From Rhodoferax sp. (GTDB lineage Bacteria > Pseudomonadota > Gammaproteobacteria > Burkholderiales > Burkholderiaceae_C): a DNA stretch of 64,000 bases. The notes beneath the pieces are model-generated. The model searched no databases and was not told the origin of the DNA. It saw nothing but the letters and a program-made list of their open reading frames with translations. The translations under genes were made by a program, and so were the position numbers. The stretch's first letter is position 1, and every line of letters begins with the position of its first letter. The stretch lies in NCBI GenBank assembly GCA_008015235.1, contig SSFF01000012.1, positions 1-64,000 on the forward strand, in the 5' to 3' direction. Shown one piece after another: positions 53,813 to 63,904 of this stretch.

Positions 53813-55444
53813 ATGTCGTTTACCTCCGAAACCCGCCGCCGCCGCACCTTTGCCATCATTTCCCACCCGGACGCCGGCAAGACCACGCTGACCGAAAAGC
53901 TGCTGCTATTCTCGGGCGCGATCCAGATTGCCGGCAGCGTGAAGGCGCGCAAGGCCAGCCGCCATGCCACCTCCGACTGGATGGAGATTGAAAAGCAGCG
54001 CGGCATCTCGGTGGCATCCTCCGTGATGCAGATGAGCTACCGCGACCACGTGGTCAACCTGCTCGACACCCCCGGCCACAAGGACTTCTCCGAAGACACC
54101 TACCGGGTGCTCACGGCCGTGGACTCGGCCCTGATGGTGATCGACGCGGCCAACGGCGTGGAAGCGCAGACCCGCCGTCTGATCGAAGTCTGCCGCCAGC
54201 GTGACACCCCCATCATCACCTTCGTCAACAAGATGGACCGCGAGGTGCGCGATCCGCTCGACATCCTGGACGAAGTGGAACGCGAACTGGGCATGCCCTG
54301 CGTGCCCATGACCTGGCCCGTGGGCCAGGGCAAGAGCTTCGGCGGCATCATCAACCTGAACACGCAAAGCATGTCGGTGTTCGAGGCCGGCAGCGAGCGC
54401 CGCCCGCAGGACTTCGAGCACATCCGCCTGGCCGATACCGAGGTGCTGAAGGCCCGTTTCCACATGGACTACGAAGCCGCCATCGACGGCATGGAGCTGG
54501 CCACCGGTGCCTCGCCCGCGTTCGACCGCGAAGCCTTTCTGGCCGGCAAGCAGACCCCCGTGTTCTTCGGCTCCGGCGTCAACAACTTCGGCGTGATGGA
54601 AGTACTGGACGCGCTGGTGGACCTGGCCCCCAGCCCCAAGAGTCGCACCAGCAGCGTGCTGGTCAACAAGCAGCCCGTCGTGAAAGAGGTGCAGCCTGAC
54701 GACGAGGCCTTCAGCGGCGTGGTCTTCAAGGTGCAGGCCAACATGGACGCCAACCACCGCGACCGCATCGCCTTCGTGCGCGTGGCCTCCGGCAAGTACA
54801 CGCCGGGCATGAAGCTCAAGGTCATGCGCACCGCCAAGGAACTGCGCCCCACCAGCGTGGTGACCTTCATGAGCCAGCGCCGCGAGGCCGTGGACGAAGC
54901 CTACGCCGGTGACATCATCGGCTTCACCACCCACGGTGGTGTGCAGCTGGGCGACACCATCACCGATGGTTCGGTGAACCTGATCTACACCGGACTGCCC
55001 TTCTTCGCCCCGGAAATGTTCATGACCGTGGTGCTGAAAAACCCCTTGCGCACCAAGCAGCTGCAGCAGGGCCTGGCCCAGTTGGGCGAGGAAGGCGCCA
55101 TCCAGGTGTTCAAGCCCGAGATGGGCGGCAACATGCTGCTCGGCGCCGTGGGTCAGCTGCAATTTGAAGTGGTGCAACACCGCCTCAAGGCCGAGTACGA
55201 CGCCGACATCCGTTTGGAGGGCAGCCAGTACACCGGCGCGCGCTGGATCACGGCCGATACGCCCAAGGAGCTGCAGGAGTTCGTGAACGCCTACCCGGCA
55301 CGCATGGCGCGCGACGCCGCCGACACCCTGGCCTACCTGTGCACCAGCCCCTACGACGTGCGCCTGGCGCAGGAACGCTTCCCCAAGATCCACTTCCACC
55401 CGCTGCGCGAACACGCCGGGCTGGCGCTTCAGTCGGCAGGCTGA
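53813..55444 (+). CDS. prfC: Peptide chain release factor 3
   Basis: A GTPase that recycles RF1/RF2 after peptide release. 543 residues: G1 SHPDAGKTTLTEK (17-29), G2 region RGISVASSVM, G3 DTPGHKDFSEDTYR, G4 NKMDR, followed by domain II and the EF-G-like domain III (GAVGQLQFEVVQHRLKAEYDAD). Divergent from ahcY. The gene lies 18 bp before the HAD phosphatase gene. Confidence 0.97.
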   Translation: MSFTSETRRRRTFAIISHPDAGKTTLTEKLLLFSGAIQIAGSVKARKASRHATSDWMEIEKQRGISVASSVMQMSYRDHVVNLLDTPGHKDFSEDTYRVLTAVDSALMVIDAANGVEAQTRRLIEVCRQRDTPIITFVNKMDREVRDPLDILDEVERELGMPCVPMTWPVGQGKSFGGIINLNTQSMSVFEAGSERRPQDFEHIRLADTEVLKARFHMDYEAAIDGMELATGASPAFDREAFLAGKQTPVFFGSGVNNFGVMEVLDALVDLAPSPKSRTSSVLVNKQPVVKEVQPDDEAFSGVVFKVQANMDANHRDRIAFVRVASGKYTPGMKLKVMRTAKELRPTSVVTFMSQRREAVDEAYAGDIIGFTTHGGVQLGDTITDGSVNLIYTGLPFFAPEMFMTVVLKNPLRTKQLQQGLAQLGEEGAIQVFKPEMGGNMLLGAVGQLQFEVVQHRLKAEYDADIRLEGSQYTGARWITADTPKELQEFVNAYPARMARDAADTLAYLCTSPYDVRLAQERFPKIHFHPLREHAGLALQSAG

Positions 55445-55462
55445 TCGGGCTTTTCTGTCGCC

Positions 55463-56347
55463 ATGACCACGCGGGCCGCACTACAGCCCCTGGCCGACTG
55501 GCCCCTGGCCGCACGGCGTGGCCTGGTGGGGGTGTTCACCGACATTGACGACACGCTGACCACCGAAGGCGCGATCACACCCGATGCACTGCAGGCGCTG
55601 CATGAGCTGCGTGCCGCCGGGCTGGTGGCCATTCCGATTACCGGGCGCCCCATCGGCTGGTGCACCCCGTTCCTGGACGGTGACGCGGCCCAGGCCTGGC
55701 CGGTGGAGACCATGGTGGCAGAGAACGGCGCAGTGGCCTATGTACGACGGCCCAGCCATCCCGTTACAGGCAAAAACACCCCTCAGCCCGTGTGGAATAT
55801 GAGGAATTCGCTATCAAAAATATACCAACAAGACGCTGGCACCCGTGCCGCCAATAGCGCCGCCATGCAGCAGGTGGCCCAGCGTGTGCTGCGCGAGGTA
55901 CCCGGCGTCGGCCTGTCGCGCGACAGTGTCGGGCGCGAAACCGACCTGGCCTTCGACTATGCCGAGCACACCAGCCTGTCGCCCGACACCGTACAGCAGG
56001 TGCTTCAGGTCCTGCAGGACTGCGGCATGCAGACCACGGTCAGCAGCATCCATATCCACGGCTGCTTCGGGCAGTTCGACAAATGGACCGGCGCCCAGTG
56101 GATCGTGCGCACCCTGTGGGGCCGGGAGCTGGCAAGCGAACTGGACCGCTGGGTCTTCGTGGGCGACTCGGGCAACGACCAGGTGATGTTTCAACACTTT
56201 CCGCACAGCGTGGGCGTGGCCAACATCCGCCGCTTTGCCGACCGGCTGCAGCACCTGCCCCGTTACATCACCCCGTCGGAGCGCGGCCAAGGGTTTGCCG
56301 AAGTGGCGCTGGCCATTTCCCAAGCGCGCAACACCCAAAGGCCATGA
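55463..56347 (+). CDS. HAD-superfamily IIB hydrolase (sugar-phosphatase-like)
   Basis: 294 residues. HAD motif I FTDIDDTLTT (Asp27, Asp29), motif II in PITGRPIGW, and motif III/IV GDSGNDQVMFQ near 232. The IIB cap with a MAENGA-like VAENGAVAYVRR segment places it with mannosyl-3-phosphoglycerate / sucrose-phosphate / trehalose-phosphate phosphatases; the substrate is not determined. Residues ~104-122 (PQPVWNMRNSLSKI region) are encoded by a dispersed repeat in reverse orientation. It overlaps the MFS gene by ATGA. Confidence 0.85.
   Translation: MTTRAALQPLADWPLAARRGLVGVFTDIDDTLTTEGAITPDALQALHELRAAGLVAIPITGRPIGWCTPFLDGDAAQAWPVETMVAENGAVAYVRRPSHPVTGKNTPQPVWNMRNSLSKIYQQDAGTRAANSAAMQQVAQRVLREVPGVGLSRDSVGRETDLAFDYAEHTSLSPDTVQQVLQVLQDCGMQTTVSSIHIHGCFGQFDKWTGAQWIVRTLWGRELASELDRWVFVGDSGNDQVMFQHFPHSVGVANIRRFADRLQHLPRYITPSERGQGFAEVALAISQARNTQRP
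55770..55825 (-). repeat. Dispersed palindromic repeat inside the HAD phosphatase gene
   Basis: Minus-strand reading: ATTTTTGATAGCGAATTCCT, then CATATTCCACACGGGCTGAG, then GGTGTTTTTGCC. It is close in sequence to the copy at the hsdM 3' end. Here the repeat is antisense to the gene yet the frame stays open. Confidence 0.7.
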
Positions 56348-57520
56348 CCATGGACGCCCCGACCAGTCCGCAGACTCAAACGCCACCCGGCGCCACGCTG
56401 GGTCTGGCTGCCATCTTCGGCTCCACCTTCTTCGCGCTGATGGCGCACTTCATGCTCATGCCCTTGCTGCTGCTGCGCATGAAGGGCGACCAGGTGTCGA
56501 GCACCGTGGCCGGCCTGTTCTCGGCCGCAGGCTGGCTGGGCATTTTCATCATGACGCCGTTTGCCTCGGCCATTGCCCACCGGCTGGGCCAGCGCCCGGC
56601 CATGTGGCTTTCCAGCGCCGTCATCACCGCCGCCGCGGTCGGCTATGTGACCACCCACAGCCTGCCGCTGTGGTTTGGCTTGAGTTTCTTCTCCGGTATC
56701 GCCATGGCCCTGCGCTGGGTGCTGGCCGAGGCGCTGATTGCCGAGTTCTGCCCGCCGCACCAGCGCGGGCGCTACGTGGGCTTTTTCCAGACCCTGGTCA
56801 GCCTCACCTTCGTGGCTGGTCCGGCGGCCCTGGTGGCGTCCGGCCCCGACAGCCCGGCTACGCTGTGGTGGGTGCTGGGCCTGTCGAGCTTCGGCCTGGC
56901 CTGGACCGCGCTGATTCCCCCGCCCCCCGTGGCCCACGATGCCCACAGCGCCACCACCGGCTGGGCCGGGCTGTGGCAGGCCCTGCTGGCGCACCCCATC
57001 ATCATGCTGGCGGGTTTTGTGGGCGGCTTTTTCGAAACCGGCGTCACCGGCATCCTGCCGCTGTACGGGCTGGAACTGGGCCTGAGCCCGGCGCAGGCGG
57101 CCCTGCTGGTGTCGGCCAGCGGCATCGGCGGTGTGGCCATCATGATGCCTGCGGGCATGGTGGCCGACCGCTTTGCCGACCCGGTGCAGGGGCGACGCAC
57201 GCTGATGGTGTTCTTTGCCGGCGTCATGCTGGTGGCCACCTGCGCCATGCCCTTCGTGGCGGGCACGGTGTGGCTGGCCTGGCCGCTGGTGTTCCTGTGG
57301 GGTGGTGCCGGCGGCACGCTCTACACCATGGCCATGATCGACATCGGCGCGCGCGAAAAAGGCATTGCCCTGGTGAACTGCACCGCCGTGCTGGTGTTGA
57401 CCTACACCTTGGGTGGGTTGGTGGCGTCCAGTGCGTCGGGCGCGCTGCTCGACTGGTCGCCCCGACTGGGGTTTCCTGCGGTCCTGATCAGCGTAGCGCT
57501 GCTGGGCCTGTTGGCCGTAC

Positions 57521-59047
<1,527 letters not shown>

Positions 59048-59208
59048 GCAACCGGCTGACCACAGCGGCTGTCAATGTGTCACGGCGCCCACCCTCCAAT
59101 TGCATGCAGCCCCCTTTCGTCAATCCGCCCGTGCCTTTGCATGCAGCCGGCAACGGCAAGACTGGTAGAGGCCCAGTGTAGTCCGCAGCCTGCGCCACGG
59201 CCAGCGGA

Positions 59209-60243
59209 TTAACCCCAAGCTGACAGCAGGTTTACAGCATTGACACCCACTTCATCCACCGCATAGCCGCCTTCAAAAATGCACACGGTGGGCAGGCCCA
59301 CTGCCTGCAGGCGCTCGCCCACACGCAGGTAGTCCTCGCTTTGCAGGGTAAAACCCGAGATCGGGTCGCCGGCAAAGGTGTCCATGCCCATGGACAGCAC
59401 CAGCGCATCGGCGCCAAAGCGGGCAATGGCAGCCAGCGCCGTTTCCAGCGCTTCGCTCCAGCGCGCAAAGTCGGTGCCGCGTGGCAAGGGCAGGTTCAGG
59501 TTGGCACCCTGCCCTGCGCCTACGCCAACCTCGTCCGCATAGCCCAAGTAGAACGGGTACTCGGTGCGCGGGTCGCCATGGAGGCTGGCGAAGAACACAT
59601 CGGCGCGGTCGTAGAAGATGGCCTGGGTGCCATTGCCGTGGTGGTAGTCGATGTCGAGCACGGCTACCTTCTTGCAGCCCTGGTTGCGCAGGTGCTGCGC
59701 CGCCAGCGCGGCGTTGTTGAGGAAGCAGTAGCCGCCGTAAAAGTCGGCCCCGGCATGGTGGCCCGGCGGGCGACTCAGGGCAAAGGCGGCACGTTCGCCA
59801 TCCAGCACGGCCTGCGCCGCACTCAGGGCGCAGTCGGCCCCGGCACGAGCGGCCACCCAGGTGCCGGCCATCAGCGGCGACCCCGAGTCGAAGGAGAACA
59901 TGCCCACCTTGGCCGAGAAGTTGTCGGGCTCGATGTCGTCGCGCAGCGTGCGCCCCGACCAGACCGAAGGCAGGATGTCCTTGTCTGCATTGGCCGGGTC
60001 CAGCGCCAGCCATTGGCTCCACGCCGTCTGCAGAAAGCGCAGGTAGCGTGCGCTGTGGACCTGGTTCAGCACCGTGTCGTCAAAAGCCTGCGGCTGCAGC
60101 ACCGTGCCCAGCGGGCGGCGCTGCAGTTCGGCCAGCACATGGTCGGCGCGGGCCGGCACTTCGAAGCACGGCACCAACGCGCCGCGGAACATTTCGACCT
60201 TGCCTTGGTGCTGGGCGTGGAGGGCGTTGTAGAAGGTTTTCAT
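59209..60243 (-). CDS. Histone deacetylase family protein, acetylpolyamine amidohydrolase-like
   Basis: 344 residues, the size of bacterial acetylpolyamine amidohydrolase (341). The active-site pair His162-His163 lies in RPPGHHAG, zinc ligands are Asp199 and His201 (DIDYHHGNG) and Asp288 (GMDTFAGDP), and the catalytic tyrosine is in EGGYAVDEVG. The 100-120 insert (DDIEPDNFSAKVGMFSFD) that forms the dimer channel in polyamine deacetylases is present. The likely reaction is removal of acetyl groups from polyamines or other small amines. Divergent from an Lrp-type regulator that may control it. Confidence 0.92.
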   Translation of the reverse strand: MKTFYNALHAQHQGKVEMFRGALVPCFEVPARADHVLAELQRRPLGTVLQPQAFDDTVLNQVHSARYLRFLQTAWSQWLALDPANADKDILPSVWSGRTLRDDIEPDNFSAKVGMFSFDSGSPLMAGTWVAARAGADCALSAAQAVLDGERAAFALSRPPGHHAGADFYGGYCFLNNAALAAQHLRNQGCKKVAVLDIDYHHGNGTQAIFYDRADVFFASLHGDPRTEYPFYLGYADEVGVGAGQGANLNLPLPRGTDFARWSEALETALAAIARFGADALVLSMGMDTFAGDPISGFTLQSEDYLRVGERLQAVGLPTVCIFEGGYAVDEVGVNAVNLLSAWG

Positions 60244-60356
60244 GGCCGGGGCATTGAATGGACAAGAGCGCCAGTATGCCTACGGCGGCAGAAATTGCTT
60301 TGCCTTTCGTCGCACTTCCAAGCCGCCCATGGAGCAAAATAATTCGCCAGCAGATC

Positions 60357-60372
60357 AATTTTTGGAAAAATT
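60357..60372. promoter_or_regulatory. Palindrome upstream of the second Lrp-type regulator
   Basis: AATTTTT-gg-AAAAATT, 13 bp upstream of the regulator start and 114 bp from the amidohydrolase start. A likely autoregulatory site. Confidence 0.45.
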
Positions 60373-60384
60373 TTTCCCAACACC

Positions 60385-60858
60385 ATGCTCAACCCCACCG
60401 ACATCACCCTTCTGGAACTGCTGCAGCAAGACGGCAGCCTGACCACCGCGCAACTGGCCGAACACGTGTCGCTGAGCGTGACCCCGTGCTGGCGGCGCCT
60501 GAAACGGCTGGAGGAAGACGGCGTCATCCAGGGCTACCAGGCCAACCTGGACCGGCGCAAGCTGGGGCTGGACGTGCTGGCCTTTGTGCAAATCCGATTC
60601 ATGGTGGTGACGGACGCCGCCACCCAGCAGTTCGAGGACACCGTCCTGGCCCACCCGGCGGTGCTGTCGTGCCACAAGATCACAGGCGAGGCCGACTACA
60701 TGCTGCAGGTGGTAGCCACCGACCTGGACGCCTACGGCAGTTTCATGGAAACCGTGCTGCGCAAGCTCCCCGGCATCAGCTCCATCCACTCCAACTTGGC
60801 CCTGCGCGAAATCAAGGCAACCCACCGGTTTCCATTGGAGCAGGCGGGTGAGAAGTAG
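60385..60858 (+). CDS. Lrp/AsnC family transcriptional regulator
   Basis: 157 residues. HTH 1-55 (ITLLELLQQDGSLTTAQLAE, recognition helix VTPCWRRLKRLEEDGVI), then the AsnC ligand domain (FVQIRFMVVTDAATQQFEDTV, VLSCHKITGEADYMLQVVATDLDAYGSFME, SSIHSNLALREIKATHRFPL). Resembles the BkdR/Lrp-like group. It is divergent from the amidohydrolase gene (141-bp gap), suggesting control of amine or amino-acid catabolism. Convergent with the accessory hsdM operon. Confidence 0.92.
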   Translation: MLNPTDITLLELLQQDGSLTTAQLAEHVSLSVTPCWRRLKRLEEDGVIQGYQANLDRRKLGLDVLAFVQIRFMVVTDAATQQFEDTVLAHPAVLSCHKITGEADYMLQVVATDLDAYGSFMETVLRKLPGISSIHSNLALREIKATHRFPLEQAGEK

Positions 60859-60864
60859 GCTGGT

Positions 60865-60923
60865 GCTTAAAACAGGGGGTAGTCCGCGTGGAATATGCGG
60901 GAGCTGCTACTTATTCAATAGCA
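60865..60923 (-). repeat. Dispersed palindromic repeat at the hsdM 3' end
   Basis: Minus-strand reading: GCTATTGAATAAGTAGC (which includes the hsdM stop codon), then CCCGCATATTCCACGCGGAC, then CCCTGTTTTAAGC. It marks the junction between the accessory operon and the conserved Lrp gene. Confidence 0.75.
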
Positions 60924-62410
60924 TCTTCCGCCAAGTCGGCGGCAATCAACTTGAACTGCTCCAGCGCCGCTTGCAGGTCTTCCACGATTTCCTGCGCAAT
61001 CACGCCCGGTGCGGGCAGGTTGTCGCTGTCGGCCAATGACTCGTCCTTGAGCCAGAAGATGTCCAGGCTGGTCTTGTCGCGGGCCACCAGCTCGTCGTAG
61101 CTGTAGGCGCGCCAGCGGCCGTCCGGGTTTTCGGCAGACCACGTGGCCTGGCGCTGGTGGCGGTTACCCGCCTGGTACAGCGTCACAAACTCGTCCAGAT
61201 CGGCACGCGTGAGCGGGTTGGTTTTTAGCGTGAAGTGCTTGTTGGTGCGCAGGTCGTAAATCCACAGCTGCTTGGTCCACGGTGTCTCTGAGGCGCCCTT
61301 CTTCTCGAAGAACAGCACGTTCGCTTTGACGCCCTGTGCGTAGAACAGGCCGGTGGGCAGGCGTAAGAGCGTGTGCACATCGCACTCGTGCAGCAGCTTC
61401 TTGCGGATGGTTTCACCCGCGCCGCCTTCAAACAACACGTTGTCGGGCAGCACCACCGCCGCGCGGCCATGGGTGGCCAGCAGCGTCTTGATGTGCTGCA
61501 CAAAGTTGAGCTGCTTGTTGCTGGTGGTGGCCCAGAAGTCGTCGCGCTCGATGGTGTCTTTCTCGGTGCTGGTGCGGCCGTCTTCCCCCACGATGACGGT
61601 GCTGCTCTTCTTGCCAAATGGCGGGTTGGCCAACACCACCTCGTAGCGCTCGCCGGGGTCTGCGGCCAGCGCGTCGCCCACCACCACCGGCACCGACTTT
61701 TCGGAGCCGATGCCGTGCAGCATCATGTTCATGGCGCACACGCGGGCCGTGGCCTGCACCAGCTCGTAGCCGGTGAAGGCTTTCTCCTTCAGGTGCTTGA
61801 GCTGGTCGCGCGTGAGGCTCTTGTTGTGGGCCGTGATGTAGTTGTGCGCCGTGAACAGAAAACCACCGGTGCCGCAAGCGGGGTCGGTGATGCGCTCGCC
61901 GGGCTGCGGGGCGATGCAGTCCACCATGGCCTGGATGAGCGCACGCGGCGTGAAGTACTGGCCCGCACCGCTCTTGGTGTCTTGCGCGTTTTTCTCCAGC
62001 AGGCCTTCGTAGGCGTCGCCCTTCACATCGGCGCCCAGCACGGTCCAGGTTTCGGCGCCAATCAGGTCCACGATCACACGGCGCAACTTGGCTGGGTCCT
62101 GAAACTTGTTCTGCGCCTTGCCGAAGATCAGGCCCAGCGTGCCCTTCTCCTGCCCCAGCTTCTCCAGCGCGTGGCGGTAGTGGTCAAACAGCTCGTCGCC
62201 GTCCTTGGCCAAGAGCGTGGGCCAGGCGTAGGCAGCGGGCACGATGCTGGGCTGGTTGTAGGGCGGCGCGCTGCGCTCGTCGGCCATCTTCAGGAACAGC
62301 AGGTAGGTGAGCTGCTCCACATAGTCGCCATAGCTCATGCCGTCGTCGCGCAGCACGTTGCAGTAGTTCCAGAGCTTCTGGACGAGGGAATTGGTGGTGG
62401 TGGTGTTCAT
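60911..62410 (-). CDS. hsdM: Type I restriction-modification adenine methyltransferase subunit (HsdM) without HsdS/HsdR
   Basis: 499 residues. N-terminal HsdM helical domain (MSYGDYVEQLTYLLFLKMADE), QYFTPRALIQAMVD (151-164), SAM motif DPACGTGGFL (176-185), catalytic NPPF (262-265), and the complete C-terminal LPAPGVIAQEIVEDLQAALEQF tail. It would methylate adenine N6, but only with a specificity subunit. No hsdS follows: the downstream DNA is a dispersed repeat and then the conserved Lrp gene on the other strand. The gene overlaps the upstream nucleotidyltransferase by ATGA. Either a remnant of a type I system or an M subunit serving distant S subunits. Confidence 0.93.
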   Translation of the reverse strand: MNTTTTNSLVQKLWNYCNVLRDDGMSYGDYVEQLTYLLFLKMADERSAPPYNQPSIVPAAYAWPTLLAKDGDELFDHYRHALEKLGQEKGTLGLIFGKAQNKFQDPAKLRRVIVDLIGAETWTVLGADVKGDAYEGLLEKNAQDTKSGAGQYFTPRALIQAMVDCIAPQPGERITDPACGTGGFLFTAHNYITAHNKSLTRDQLKHLKEKAFTGYELVQATARVCAMNMMLHGIGSEKSVPVVVGDALAADPGERYEVVLANPPFGKKSSTVIVGEDGRTSTEKDTIERDDFWATTSNKQLNFVQHIKTLLATHGRAAVVLPDNVLFEGGAGETIRKKLLHECDVHTLLRLPTGLFYAQGVKANVLFFEKKGASETPWTKQLWIYDLRTNKHFTLKTNPLTRADLDEFVTLYQAGNRHQRQATWSAENPDGRWRAYSYDELVARDKTSLDIFWLKDESLADSDNLPAPGVIAQEIVEDLQAALEQFKLIAADLAEDAIE

Positions 62411-63120
62411 GGTTTCAGGTTTGCTAGTGCGCGCAGAGCATCGCGCAGTTTTTGTAAGCGGCCTTGGCTGGATGCGTCGCCTGGCAAATGGCCCGCCAAT
62501 GTGGTGTTGAAGTCGGCATCGGCCAGCAGCCGACTGAACGCCTGCGCCAAATACGCGCGGAGCTCTGCCGGTGAATCGACACACTCCCCAAACAATTCCG
62601 GGCGTCGATCCACCACCGTGATGATGTCTTCCAGATCATGGCTGCCCAGGTAATCTGGCTGCCCGTCTGCGCTATGGCCGCGATCTTTAAAGGCTTCCAG
62701 CTTGGTGGCAATGAATACCGGCGCGCTGATAAGGCGGATGCTCACGCCGGACTCCAGCTCCACCGTCTCAGCCGTTTCTACCGCCAACGGGTACCAGCGA
62801 TTGGCAAAACCCAGAATATCCTGAACGGTGGGCATCACATCGACCGTGACGGAGCCATACACCCAGCGGCAAATGGGTGCGCCTTGGCGCATGTCGTTGG
62901 TGAATCCCTGGGCACGCACTTTGGCTTCGATGGCGTGGTAGTCACGGGCCGTGAGCGCCTGGGCAATGATGTCCACATCTTCGGTAATGCGTATGCGTTC
63001 TGGGCGCGCGAGAGTCAACAGCAGGCCCGTGGCGCAGCCACCCACAAACACCACGTCGTCGCACACCGGCCCCAAGGCCTTGGCCACCAGCTCCAAGATG
63101 GCAAGGTTCGGGTTATTCAT
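62407..63120 (-). CDS. Nucleotidyltransferase, AbiEii/MNT-like
   Basis: 237 residues. The minimal nucleotidyltransferase signature is VFVGGCATGLLL (GG at 27-28) and then TEDVDII (Asp48, Asp50). It also has a GAPICRWVYGSVTVDVMPT segment with a third acidic residue and a SHDLEDIITVVDRRPEL helix. In AbiE systems the second gene (AbiEii) is such an enzyme, a tRNA-CCA-targeting nucleotidyltransferase toxin controlled by a wHTH antitoxin in front of it. This protein is shorter (AbiEii is ~300) and has its own family context. ATGA overlaps on both sides couple it to the wHTH gene and hsdM. Confidence 0.82.
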   Translation of the reverse strand: MNNPNLAILELVAKALGPVCDDVVFVGGCATGLLLTLARPERIRITEDVDIIAQALTARDYHAIEAKVRAQGFTNDMRQGAPICRWVYGSVTVDVMPTVQDILGFANRWYPLAVETAETVELESGVSIRLISAPVFIATKLEAFKDRGHSADGQPDYLGSHDLEDIITVVDRRPELFGECVDSPAELRAYLAQAFSRLLADADFNTTLAGHLPGDASSQGRLQKLRDALRALANLKP

Positions 63121-63683
63121 ATGAGTTGCGCCTCCAGCATGGCCCGCACCATTTCTCGCTCGCGCGCCTGCCCAATGCGCAAAGCATCAAACAACGCCAG
63201 TAGTTCGTAAAACGGCTTATCAATCTGTGCAGCCAATGGGAGCTTTGGGTACAGCGGCAGCAGCGTGGAGCCGCGCGTAGTGCCATCGGGATGCGGCCAC
63301 ACCGGTGGCAATTCGTCCGCAAACAGAACTTTCGATTTGAGCGGCTCTACGCCGTGGGCTGTAGGGAAGCCCACCGTCACCTCGCCCCGTACAGGTGGAA
63401 AGAAATACACCGCCCCCTGCAGCACCAAGGGCCGAAACGCCGGCATGACCAAGCTAGGCACTCCGTCCACCTCGGTCAACAGGCGCGCTGCCGACAAACG
63501 CGCAATGCAGGCATGCGCCTCAAACGGCGACAGATGCAGCGCCTGTGCCAGCGCCGCGTAGGGCAACCATTGCCCTTTCAAGCAAACCAATTTAAACGCC
63601 ACCGCCAGGTCTTGCGGCTTCAACGTCCACTGAGCGTGGGCCAACCGCGATTTGATTCCAGAACTGCTCACACCATGCTCCAT
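63117..63683 (-). CDS. Winged-helix protein, putative antitoxin/regulator
   Basis: 188 residues. Residues ~22-75 (LKPQDLAVAFKLVCLKGQWL, then YAALAQALHLSPFEAHACIARLSAARLL) form a clear wHTH, followed by a wing and a ~110-residue domain ending DKPFYELLALFDALRIGQARE. There is no nuclease or kinase motif. Placed first before the nucleotidyltransferase, it parallels AbiEi, which represses its operon and neutralises AbiEii, but lacks an AbiEi C-terminal domain. ATG 63683 is used; the extra 9 codons upstream run through an operator palindrome. Confidence 0.75.
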   Translation of the reverse strand: MEHGVSSSGIKSRLAHAQWTLKPQDLAVAFKLVCLKGQWLPYAALAQALHLSPFEAHACIARLSAARLLTEVDGVPSLVMPAFRPLVLQGAVYFFPPVRGEVTVGFPTAHGVEPLKSKVLFADELPPVWPHPDGTTRGSTLLPLYPKLPLAAQIDKPFYELLALFDALRIGQAREREMVRAMLEAQLI

Positions 63684-63686
63684 ACG

Positions 63687-63764
63687 CAATATGCATATGG
63701 AATATGGCATGAATTTAATGAAAAATCAATAACGAAAGCATATTTGTATTCAATATGCATATTG
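63687..63764. promoter_or_regulatory. Operator pair for the wHTH-nucleotidyltransferase-hsdM operon
   Basis: CAATATGCATATTG is a perfect 14-bp palindrome at 63751-63764, and a near-identical copy (CAATATGCATATGG) lies at 63687-63700, just before the wHTH start. The 50 bp between them are AT-rich (ATTTAATGAAAAATCAATAA) and probably contain the promoter. Autorepression by the wHTH protein is expected. Confidence 0.6.
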
Positions 63765-63847
63765 CAGGGAAATAGCATTCGTCATTCGCGAATTCCGAAC
63801 GAACCATACCGCGGTGATGTCCGCCGGCAGGCAAAACGCTCGCGACA

Positions 63848-63875
63848 TTGACACCCTGCGCAGCAATGTCATAAC
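63848..63875 (+). promoter_or_regulatory. Candidate promoter of the antitoxin gene
   Basis: Consensus TTGACA at 63848-63853, 16-bp spacer and CATAAC near 63870, followed by the GGGAG ribosome-binding site of the Phd-like gene. Confidence 0.5.
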
Positions 63876-63904
63876 ATACAAACAAATTTCAGACGGGAGC
63901 CACC

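Noticed and set aside
53906..55414. A ~500-codon open frame antisense to prfC
   Set aside because: It is rich in His/Gly/Val in a pattern typical of antisense translation, has no domain and no ribosome-binding site, while the sense strand encodes RF3.
59090..59160. Direct repeat TTGCATGCAGCC twice in the spacer before the sensor kinase
   Set aside because: Two short copies only, without dyad structure or further copies; too weak to call a site.
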